Of a stretch of DNA of 51,113 nucleotides, positions 44,515 to 51,113 are shown in pieces. The notes under the pieces are model-generated. The model was not told where the DNA came from and did not search any database. It was given only the letters and a program-made list of their open reading frames with translations. The stretch lies in assembly GCA_003569205.1 (NCBI GenBank), contig BGOK01000018.1:1-51113 (forward strand). Direction: 5' to 3'. A program made the position numbers and the translations under genes. Position 1 is the first letter of the stretch. The number at the start of each line of letters is the position of its first letter. The stretch comes from Verrucomicrobiota bacterium (GTDB lineage: Bacteria; Verrucomicrobiota; Verrucomicrobiia; Opitutales; UBA953).

Positions 44515-46439
44515 CACGCCCACTCGGGGGCGAGGGTGGAGCGGGGGAGGTTGCGGAGGGCCTCCGCGCGTTCGGTGATGAAACTGGCGCGCTTGCGGAG
44601 GTCGGAATTTTCCTTTGAGGTTACGGCGACGGCCGCCAAGGCATCGAGGTAGGCCTTCAAGTCGCCGGAATCTGCCAGTCCGCGGACTGCGTTGACGGAT
44701 TTCTGGTCAGCTTCGAGGCGGAGGGCCGCACGGTCAGTTTCGGCGAAGGCCTCGTCGAGGTCTTTGAGGCCAGCGGCGGTCAGGGTCGTCAGGAGGGCAC
44801 GTAACTTTTCCAGGGCATCGTTGGCTCGGGGCAGGTTGACGACGGTCTCGTCTTCACCCAGCGCTACTTTGAGTTGCCGGCGGAGTGCCAAGAGGTCGTT
44901 ACGGCTTTCTTCGCTGACTTTGGTACAGGTAGCGAGGATGGCGGCTGGGTCAGGCAGGATGGTTTGCAAGCGAGCCGCGGCGGCGGGACCAACCTTTGCG
45001 AGTTCGCTGACGTACGCCTTGGCCCGTTGGGTAACGGGGGCGAAATTTGCAAGGGTGATGCCTTCTTTGCGGCGCTCTTCCAGGTAGATGGCCTCGGTCT
45101 TCAGTTGCAGTTCCGTTTCGGCTTGAGCGACCGCTTTCCCGCGGAGCTCGTCGGTGGCCGCCTTGATTTCTTCGCCCGCGATGAACACGGGATGGTCATC
45201 CTTAAGCTTCGCGAGTTTGCTCATGGCACCGTCGTTGTCCCAGCGTTCCACGAGGGCTTGGATTTCCGTGAAGCGATCGGCGGCTTCTTGGGCCTTACCC
45301 TCTTGGGAGTGCCACCAGAAGGCGCCGAGTAGCAAGCAGAGCAGGCCTACGACCCATGAAGTCGTCAAGATGGCGTAGCGACGGCTGAGTCGAGCCCGGG
45401 TCAGTTGGCGGACGCCGCGGGCTTCGCGAACGGTCCCTTCGGGCAAGCGGTCGGCGAGGGGCGTTGCCTTTTCAATCCACGCGTTGAGGCGTGAAATCAG
45501 CAGGGCGGGCGAGGAGCCGCGGCTAGCTTCTTGACGGAGAAGGTCCCATTCTTTCGTCAGCGTTTCGAGGGCGGCCCGTTGGGAGGCTTCGGCTTCCGCC
45601 GTGGCGGCAAGTTCGCCGGCCCAGATTTCAAGTGTGGTCAGCTCCGCTAAGTCCGTCGCATCGAGGATGACTAGGTGGTCTCGTTCCAGCGTACGGATTC
45701 GGCCTACGTGATTAGCACAGGCCTCCCATTGGTCGGCGTCGCGGGCAGTGCGCGCTTCGGGGAGGAGGTCCCTAATCTGCTCGTGGGCTTTGTCTCGAAG
45801 ATGGGCGATGCGCCGCGCGAGGGCGTCATCCCAGCGTGGCTCGTTCGTCAGCAGGAGAGCTCCAAAGCGCTCCATTCGAAGCATCAACTCCACGGCCTCG
45901 CGGGGTGAGCCTTGGTCGAACAGCTGCAGGACCTTACCCAGCGATTCGCGAAGGAACTTACTAGATAGACGCGTCAGTTCGGAGCGTGCCGTCGGATCAT
46001 CGGGATTGATGCGGGCGATGGAGCGCAGGACCGTCAGCGCGCTTTCTTCGTCACGTTGGCGCATGGCCTCCCGGTAGTCGCGGTAGAGCGGATGGTTTTC
46101 GCCAATCACTTTGCCGTAGAGGCTTTCGACCGCGAGAATGTGCTGGTCGTCGAGCGGAAAACCGGTCGGCAGGCCGCGTTCACGGCAGAGCGCTTGCCAG
46201 CGTTCCGAATCAGCGAAACTTAAGAGCGCACAGAGGCCGAGGAGGTCGGGTTCCGATTCGGCGACTTGGAGAGCGGCGTGGTCGTTGCCGGTCCGGATGA
46301 GGGCCGCACATTGCTCCAGCCGTTCGCGGGTGCGCTGGCAGAGCGTCGCGTATTCGCCGGCCAGCGAGCGCGCCTCGAGGTCGGGCGTGCCGACTTCGAG
46401 CTGTCCGCGGATACGGGCGATGAGGCGTTCAGTCAGCAT
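44514..46439 (-). CDS. Uncharacterised single-TM helical protein of the GTPase operon
   Basis: 641 residues. The N-terminal 350 residues are alpha-helical and predicted cytosolic (RLIARIRGQLEVGTPDLEARS, SALTVLRSIARINPDDPTARSELTRLSSKFLRE). One transmembrane helix follows (YAILTTSWVVGLLCLLLGAFWW, about 355-377), then about 260 residues of long charged helices (KAQEAADRFTEIQALVERWD, ALRLEADQKSVNAVRGL) that may form coiled coils on the other side of the membrane. No family recognised. It is seven bases... downstream-adjacent to the GAP1-like gene (stop 46446, start 46439) and overlaps the following gene. The layout suggests a structural membrane component. Confidence 0.72.
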   Translation of the reverse strand: MLTERLIARIRGQLEVGTPDLEARSLAGEYATLCQRTRERLEQCAALIRTGNDHAALQVAESEPDLLGLCALLSFADSERWQALCRERGLPTGFPLDDQHILAVESLYGKVIGENHPLYRDYREAMRQRDEESALTVLRSIARINPDDPTARSELTRLSSKFLRESLGKVLQLFDQGSPREAVELMLRMERFGALLLTNEPRWDDALARRIAHLRDKAHEQIRDLLPEARTARDADQWEACANHVGRIRTLERDHLVILDATDLAELTTLEIWAGELAATAEAEASQRAALETLTKEWDLLRQEASRGSSPALLISRLNAWIEKATPLADRLPEGTVREARGVRQLTRARLSRRYAILTTSWVVGLLCLLLGAFWWHSQEGKAQEAADRFTEIQALVERWDNDGAMSKLAKLKDDHPVFIAGEEIKAATDELRGKAVAQAETELQLKTEAIYLEERRKEGITLANFAPVTQRAKAYVSELAKVGPAAAARLQTILPDPAAILATCTKVSEESRNDLLALRRQLKVALGEDETVVNLPRANDALEKLRALLTTLTAAGLKDLDEAFAETDRAALRLEADQKSVNAVRGLADSGDLKAYLDALAAVAVTSKENSDLRKRASFITERAEALRNLPRSTLAPEWA

Positions 46440-46445
46440 GCGGGC

Positions 46446-48578
46446 TTAGCGGAATTCGACGAGGAGGAGACCCTCTTCACCGCGTGGTGAAACCGTCCGG
46501 AGGCTCCAAGGGGCGCCGGCTTTCACGAAATCTTGTGCTGTGAAGGCGCTCCGACGGGCTTTGACTTCATCGTAGGAAGGCGCGCCTGGCCCGGACTTCC
46601 GTTCGAGGCGGACGAGGTCGGTATCGAGCAGGGACTTGGTTGCACGGATTGACGCGAGGTCGCGATCAGGGAACTCATGACCCGCGGGGTAGAGCCCGAG
46701 TGAGCCGTTGGACGCGATGAACGAATTGATGATCGGTTCCGCCCAGGCGGCCGCGTGGACCACGCCAGTGTCGACGTCCGACTTCAGCGCGGCGAGGCCT
46801 AGATTGAGCGGGCGGAGGGCCTTGACGTTGGTGATGAGCGCGATGGTCTGGTGCGACCCGTCGGCCAACTCGATTTCGATTAACTGGTTAGTGTCGCGGA
46901 GCTGCGAGGCGGAGTTGTCGGCGAAGTTCAGCGTGACCGTGTTGAGGCGGGAGCCCACGCCGATGACGATGGGTTGCTGGCCGGAGTTACTCGTGGCTTC
47001 AATCCAATTGGCTTGGCTGCCGGTCCGGATTTCCGCTGGCTGGTATTTGGTCCTCTCATCGCGGGCGTGGAAGGACTCCAGCGGAAGCAGGCGAATACGG
47101 GCGCTGATTGCCTTGTTTTTGTTGGCGCCGGTGGCGTCAATGAATCGGCCGATTTTTTCTGCGGCGGCCATGCTGAGTTTGAATTCGGCGGTGGAAGGCG
47201 AGTTTGGTCCGACGTCGGCCGTCAGCCATTCGCCTTGGGTTAGGATGATGGGTCGGACGTCTAAGTTGCCGACCATCTGGGCCCGGGCTTGGATGCGAGT
47301 GAGTTCTTCCCACGCGGCATCTTTAGTGACTTCGAGGGCCATTCCGATGCGGAGCGCTTCAGCCGCGTCTTCGGCGATTTCCAGCATGCTTTTGCGGTTG
47401 GCGGTCGCGGTCGGGCTTTCGAGTCGACCCAGTAGGCTGGCCGTGGTCGTGTCCGCGAACTTCGACTTCAAGCGCGGTAAGTATTGCTCCCGGTAGCGGG
47501 CCGCGAAGGTCGGTGAAAGTTTGCAGCTCTCGAGCCACAGCTTACCAGCGGCGACGAAGTCATTACGGGCCATGAAACTATCGACATCGGTGATTGCGCG
47601 GTTGGCCTTGAGGAGTTCATCGGCCGCCGTCGAGTCAATGGGCGGTGGGGTGGGCTTAGTGGTCTCGACGACCTTCTTTTCCGGTTTACTGAAGTAAGCA
47701 ATGGCGAGGCCGGCGGCGACGAGCACGAGGAGGCTCACGACTGCAATCGTGACGGTGTTGGAGGCGGTGGCGGGGGCGCTGGCGGAGTTGGTTCGGCGCG
47801 GCGAGGAAGCCGTTGGGCCAGCGGAAGCGGGGGCGGTCGCGCCTGCGCCAGTCGCGGCGACGCGGGCGAGTTCGCCCGTGGGGGCGGTGAGCTGCGCCGC
47901 TTGGGCGAGGTCGATGGTGGGACGTCCCGAGGCGTACCCCACGGCCCAATCGAAGCCATCGGCTCCGGTTTTGGCGGCGTTAGTCGTAAACGTGGCGGAC
48001 CAAGCGGCACGGCCGAGCAAGGCGGACGATTCCGCGAGTAAGCGGAGTAACTGCGCGGAGCTCGGCGGGTTCAGTAATGATACCGAAGCTGCGCCGGAGG
48101 CGTTGACTAGCCACGCGGCCTTAGCGCCGGTGCCGGCGAATTCACGCCAGCCAGCGGCCGGCGTGAGTACAGGGTGGCTGGCGAGCGGGAGTGGGCGGGT
48201 GTCTTCTTTGAGCCAGGTCGGCTCTTCGCTCCAAGTGTCTTTCCAGTCGTTCCAGCGTAGTGCGACTGCCGCGGGCGGCGGGAGGACAGCGGCTTCCTCG
48301 GCGGTAAATACCACGTGGTGCGCGAGGCGATTATCGCGTTGCGAGTAGTCGAGCCCGCGAGCGACGAAACGCGATAGCACGTACCAAGTTTGGCTGCCAG
48401 CTTCGAGCCGACGGAAGGTGAAGGTCTCCCCCTCGGCGGCGTCGTGCGGTGTACCCAGTGCTTCGAGTTGCTGCGTGAGTCGTTCCGAAAGTGAGGCATG
48501 CCGAGCGACGGTGCAGAAGCCGGAGCGGCCGGCGACAAGTCCGCGGGGGGCGGAGGTGAAAATCAGTTGCAGGGGCAT
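46446..48578 (-). CDS. GAP1-N2-like membrane protein of the GTPase operon
   Basis: 710 residues. The first 230 match what I know of the GTPase-associated protein 1 N-terminal domain (type 2) of PVC bacteria: IFTSAPRGLVAGRSGFCTVARH, a WYVLSRFVARGLDYSQRDNRLAHHVVF block and GWREFAGTG. A Ser/Ala/Pro linker leads to a transmembrane helix at about 276-296 (TVTIAVVSLLVLVAAGLAIAYF). The remaining 410 residues are an exported or cytosolic effector-like part with helices (about 310-420) and beta strands (ADGSHQTIALITNVKALRPLNLG). GAP1 proteins are known from comparative genomics as partners of double-GTPase-type NTPases. The gene is eight bases downstream of the GTPase. The assignment rests on recall, not on a profile search. 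Confidence 0.82.
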   Translation of the reverse strand: MPLQLIFTSAPRGLVAGRSGFCTVARHASLSERLTQQLEALGTPHDAAEGETFTFRRLEAGSQTWYVLSRFVARGLDYSQRDNRLAHHVVFTAEEAAVLPPPAAVALRWNDWKDTWSEEPTWLKEDTRPLPLASHPVLTPAAGWREFAGTGAKAAWLVNASGAASVSLLNPPSSAQLLRLLAESSALLGRAAWSATFTTNAAKTGADGFDWAVGYASGRPTIDLAQAAQLTAPTGELARVAATGAGATAPASAGPTASSPRRTNSASAPATASNTVTIAVVSLLVLVAAGLAIAYFSKPEKKVVETTKPTPPPIDSTAADELLKANRAITDVDSFMARNDFVAAGKLWLESCKLSPTFAARYREQYLPRLKSKFADTTTASLLGRLESPTATANRKSMLEIAEDAAEALRIGMALEVTKDAAWEELTRIQARAQMVGNLDVRPIILTQGEWLTADVGPNSPSTAEFKLSMAAAEKIGRFIDATGANKNKAISARIRLLPLESFHARDERTKYQPAEIRTGSQANWIEATSNSGQQPIVIGVGSRLNTVTLNFADNSASQLRDTNQLIEIELADGSHQTIALITNVKALRPLNLGLAALKSDVDTGVVHAAAWAEPIINSFIASNGSLGLYPAGHEFPDRDLASIRATKSLLDTDLVRLERKSGPGAPSYDEVKARRSAFTAQDFVKAGAPWSLRTVSPRGEEGLLLVEFR

Positions 48579-48586
48579 GGAAAACG

Positions 48587-50305
48587 TTAGCGGCTGGGAA
48601 TCAGTTCAGGGGACGAGCGATGGAGGAGCCAGTAGACGGGCTCTTCGACGTGGGCGGGGGCGAGGCGCTGGGGGTCGGGGGCGATGCGGCCCTTGTTGGG
48701 GCCAGCGGCGAGAACCGTTGGCTGGTGGCCAAAGGAAGTGACCGCGAAGTAGCAGATTTCACTGGCGAGTGATTCGGCCGTCGCCACCAGACCAGGGCAG
48801 AGGCTGACGAGGACCGTGCGGACGCGGTCAGAGTTTCGACGCACCGCCTCGAGGTTGAGTTTGCCGGCGCTCAGCACAGGCTCGAGCGGAGAGGACAGGA
48901 GGAACTGCCAAGTGTCGCATTTACCGACCACGAAGGCCAGTGGTGTCGCGATGCGTTCGTTGGCGGCTAGTCCGAGTACACGCTTAATGCGGCTCTCCAT
49001 TTCGGAAAGAATGCTGTCCTGTTGGTCGATCCGGCCTTTGATGGCTAACTGTGGGTCATCGACGCCAATCAACTTAGCCTTGAAGCGGGCATTGGCGGTT
49101 GGGTCGAAGAGAAAGAGTAGCCCGGCCGAGTTGGCGACGTGCATCGCCCCTGGCGAGTCGTGGATATCGATGCCGGGTTCGAAGTGTTCTCCGGCGTTAT
49201 CGTAGAGCACGATCGACGTCTCGTCGCGACTCGCCGAAGGCCGGGCCAGCGAATAGATGAACGGGCGGGGCAGGGAGACCATACGCCCGAGGCGGGGCAG
49301 CTTTTCGTAAGTCGCACCTTCCAGTGCGGTCTTGCCGAGCAGGGCATCTTCGGGCGTGGCGGCCGAGAAGAGGGTGTTGCGCATTTGATTGAGCAACATG
49401 TTGCCGCTGGGGTCACCATCCTTGAAGGCTAGGCCGAAGTCACCGGGCAATCGGTCTTGAAGGACGTGCGTCAGGACCGCGAGGTAGTAGGATTTCCCCG
49501 CACTCGGTGCGCCAATTACGGAAAGGATGCGATGGGGCATGTCCATGTAGCCAGGCGGCAGTTGGCGGCGACAGTGGGGGCAGGCCAAGTCGGTGCAGGC
49601 TAGGCCCATCGGATCGAGCGCGAGGCCCTGATCGTTGAAGCGCGTTGGTTGGAATCGTAGGCGCGCGTCGGCCCCCAGGATAGGGTCGCCGCGGAGGTCT
49701 TCGTGGATAGCGACGCTCAAGGCATCCCCTGCGTCGAAGCGCGTCCAGCAAACCGGGCAAAGATGGGCGCCTTTGTTTTGTTCCGCCGTGAGGGCGGACG
49801 GTGCCACTGGTTTGGCTTCGACTTCTTCGCGGACGGTGAGGAGCGATGCGATCTGCGAAAGTTTAAAGCCGACTTCGAGGCCGGCGGGTGTGCACGCCAG
49901 TGTATCGGTCGCACGGCCGAGGTTGGCGGCATACTCCAGCAGTTGTTGGGGTGGCAGCTCGCCCAGCAAGTCGCCCGTGGTTGCATCGAACAGGACCCAT
50001 GAACCTGTTTGGACGGAATCGAAGGGGTCATCTTCGTTCCCCGAAATTACGAAGAGCCCGTCTTCGAGTTGGACCGTGGATGTTTCGGTGATGGTTGTCT
50101 TGGGGCGCAGAAGGGTGCCATTCACCAAGACGGGTGCCGCCGAGGTGGCTTCCAGGAGGAGCCCGGCTTCGGCTGCCGAAATACCGAGGGCGGGGTTGGC
50201 GGAAGGGAGGGGGAAACGAGCCGGAAGGCTGTCGGCAGAACCCTTTTGGCCATTCAGGCAGTTGACCCAGCGAAACGGGGTCTTTTTCTTACTGGAGGTG
50301 AACAT
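48587..50305 (-). CDS. TRAFAC-type GTPase with zinc-binding region, first gene of the operon
   Basis: 572 residues from the ATG at 50305, chosen because an AGGA Shine-Dalgarno lies just upstream and the longer frame (to 50530) has no coding character and overlaps the divergent sigma gene. Residues 183-245 hold CPVC (183-186) and CTDLACPHC (237-245), a likely zinc ribbon. The GTPase follows: Walker A GAPSAGKS (265-272), DNAG (369-372) as the DxxG Walker B, and GKCD (461-464) where NKxD is expected. FLFDPTANARF lies at the switch region. The N-terminal 160 residues contain VQLEDGLFVISG and a possible GYF-like element. It should be the nucleotide-driven switch of the complex. Confidence 0.85.
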   Translation of the reverse strand: MFTSSKKKTPFRWVNCLNGQKGSADSLPARFPLPSANPALGISAAEAGLLLEATSAAPVLVNGTLLRPKTTITETSTVQLEDGLFVISGNEDDPFDSVQTGSWVLFDATTGDLLGELPPQQLLEYAANLGRATDTLACTPAGLEVGFKLSQIASLLTVREEVEAKPVAPSALTAEQNKGAHLCPVCWTRFDAGDALSVAIHEDLRGDPILGADARLRFQPTRFNDQGLALDPMGLACTDLACPHCRRQLPPGYMDMPHRILSVIGAPSAGKSYYLAVLTHVLQDRLPGDFGLAFKDGDPSGNMLLNQMRNTLFSAATPEDALLGKTALEGATYEKLPRLGRMVSLPRPFIYSLARPSASRDETSIVLYDNAGEHFEPGIDIHDSPGAMHVANSAGLLFLFDPTANARFKAKLIGVDDPQLAIKGRIDQQDSILSEMESRIKRVLGLAANERIATPLAFVVGKCDTWQFLLSSPLEPVLSAGKLNLEAVRRNSDRVRTVLVSLCPGLVATAESLASEICYFAVTSFGHQPTVLAAGPNKGRIAPDPQRLAPAHVEEPVYWLLHRSSPELIPSR

Positions 50306-50355
50306 GGTTCCTAAAGGGGTTGGGGATTGAAGACAGCAGTTGATATCTAACCTAA
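50306..50355. promoter_or_regulatory. Divergent promoter region of the GTPase operon and sigma gene
   Basis: Only 50 bases separate the two divergent start codons. A TTGATA hexamer lies at 50341-50346, but so close to the sigma start that the main promoter of either gene probably lies inside the other gene. Shared control of both units is therefore plausible. Confidence 0.35.
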
Positions 50356-50998
50356 TGTCAGCACCATTGTCAGGAATTACCCGCCCTAAAGCCACCCCTA
50401 AACGATGGAAAACCGAAGCCGACCAGTCCGCCCTTGAGCGCGCCCGCAAATGGCGACCTCGGGGCGTATAATGAGTTGGTCCTTCGTTACCAGGGGCGAA
50501 TCTTCGCCAAGGTCTTCTCGTGCTTCGCAATAGGCAGGACGCCGAGGAGATTACGCAGGATACCTTTATCCGCGCCCACCGGGTCCTAGCTTCCTTCCGG
50601 GGAACGGCTACTTTTTCAACTTGGATTCACCAAATCGGCACGAATCTGGCCCGCAATCGTTACTGGTACTGGCGTCGGCGCAAGCGTGACCAGTCCATGT
50701 CGCTCGATGCGGACCTCGGGGAAGATCCCGGTGCGACCCTCCACGACATCCTCTCGGACGGTTCCCAAGGTCCTGGCCACGAAGCTGAGCACAACGAATT
50801 CGTGACAAAAGTGGCCGAGTGCATGGAACAATTGAAGCCGGAACACACGCTCGTATTCTAACGATGCGCAACATCCGCAATCAGTCGTACGAGGAAATTG
50901 CCGAAGAGCTAGGCCTTTCGATCGGTACCGTTAAAAGCCGTATCAACCGCGCCCGCGAAGCCTTGCGTCAACTCATGGGAGATGAATTCCGCGAATGA
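50356..50998 (+). CDS. ECF-type RNA polymerase sigma factor (three apparent frameshifts)
   Basis: About 214 residues when corrected. Region 2 is ALERAR-NGDLGAYNELVLRYQGRIFAKVFS and LRNRQDAEEITQDTFIRAHRVLASFRGTATFSTWIHQIGTNLARNRYW; region 4 is NQSYEEIAEELGLSIGTVKSRINRAREALRQLMG. The frame changes near 50448-50450 (one base too many in AAA), near 50519-50522 and near 50855-50858 (one base missing each). With these, all sigma-70 family 2/4 signatures join. The stop (50996-50998) overlaps the ATG of the next gene. Such sigma factors answer envelope or nutrient signals. Confidence 0.85.
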
Positions 50999-51113
50999 GT
51001 AACGCTGAGCTGGAGTCCCTGATTCTTTGCTACCTCGATGGTTCCGCCTCCCGTGAGCAGGTGGTCCGTCTGCTAATGCCCTGCAGGCCTCCGCCGAGAT
51101 TCGTCGGCGCTTT
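50995..51113 (+). CDS. Start of a probable anti-sigma (FecR-like) protein, cut by window end
   Basis: The ATG at 50995 overlaps the sigma stop by four bases. The first residues (MSNAELESLILCYLDGSASREQVVRLL) resemble the short N-terminal helix-loop of FecR-type anti-sigma regulators common next to ECF sigma genes in Verrucomicrobiota. The given frame then reads MPCRPPPRF. Adding one base near 51073-51076 gives NALQASAEIRRRF, the expected continuation, so another indel is likely. Only about 40 residues are present. Confidence 0.6.
   Translation, partial: MSNAELESLILCYLDGSASREQVVRLLMPCRPPPRFVGA

Noticed and set aside
50306..50530. Longer N-terminus for the GTPase starting at 50530
   Set aside because: The extra 75 residues are Arg-rich without family character and overlap the divergent sigma gene. 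The ATG at 50305 has an AGGA ribosome-binding site.
1..51113. CRISPR arrays, prophage, insertion sequences, rRNA genes or replication origin
   Set aside because: I saw no regularly spaced repeats, transposase or integrase motifs, phage structural genes, rRNA segments or DnaA-box clusters.

Overview
This is a gene-dense, high-GC (roughly 60% by eye) bacterial window that looks like Verrucomicrobiota (PVC superphylum), perhaps Opitutae-like. The clues are four large secreted haem proteins of the PVC cytochrome type (three with dehydrogenase-propeller and HEAT regions), two formylglycine sulfatases, DUF6807/PmoA-like and YHYH proteins, several secreted SGNH esterases, a FecR-type anti-sigma start next to an ECF sigma factor, and a GAP1/GTPase operon. 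The assignment is inferred from gene content; no rRNA gene is present. No stretch longer than about 250 bases lacks a gene.

Layout. (1) 1-9174, minus strand: secreted catabolic proteins: a signal-peptide start cut by the window edge, an SGNH-dehydrogenase-cytochrome fusion (174-3390), a YHYH protein, an aldo/keto reductase downstream of a sulfatase, and a DUF6807 protein. (2) 9294-17178, plus strand: a tight four-gene operon of PVC cytochrome, SMP-30/gluconolactonase-like protein, second PVC cytochrome and a concanavalin-like protein. (3) 17182-25042: sugar isomerase-like TIM barrel, propeller-like protein, SGNH hydrolase, GlpQ-like phosphodiesterase, L-serine ammonia-lyase, transglutaminase-like protein, and a GntR/LacI regulator. 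(4) 25208-33204: a 990-aa sialate-O-acetylesterase-type protein coupled to an HELAH metallopeptidase, an EF-hand/redoxin/cytochrome/copper-monooxygenase fusion, and a second sulfatase. (5) 33322-42589: mostly housekeeping: histone-deacetylase-like hydrolase, divergent PurA, TPR protein, SET-domain protein, GpsA, PanB, LpxI, NadD, RsfS. (6) 42703-42779: tRNA with a CAU anticodon. (7) 42838-50305, minus strand: a five-gene operon built around a TRAFAC-type GTPase and a GAP1-N2-like transmembrane protein. This is the best candidate for a little-described system. (8) 50356-end: a divergent ECF sigma factor and the start of its probable anti-sigma partner.

How the genes fit together. Regions 1-4 look like an outer-membrane/periplasmic programme for sulfated or acetylated polysaccharides: sulfatases and esterases remove substituents, carbohydrate-binding or lectin-like folds hold the substrate, and haem dehydrogenases oxidise the sugars. 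Region 7 is different: all five genes overlap or are separated by no more than 8 bases. They encode one cytosolic GTPase, three membrane proteins and one soluble protein, which suggests a membrane-anchored GTPase-controlled complex.

Sequence quality. At least 12-13 single-base indels, many in short homopolymers, break reading frames, including those of housekeeping genes (panB, nadD, the sigma factor). I read these as probable sequencing or assembly errors and describe the reconstructed genes.
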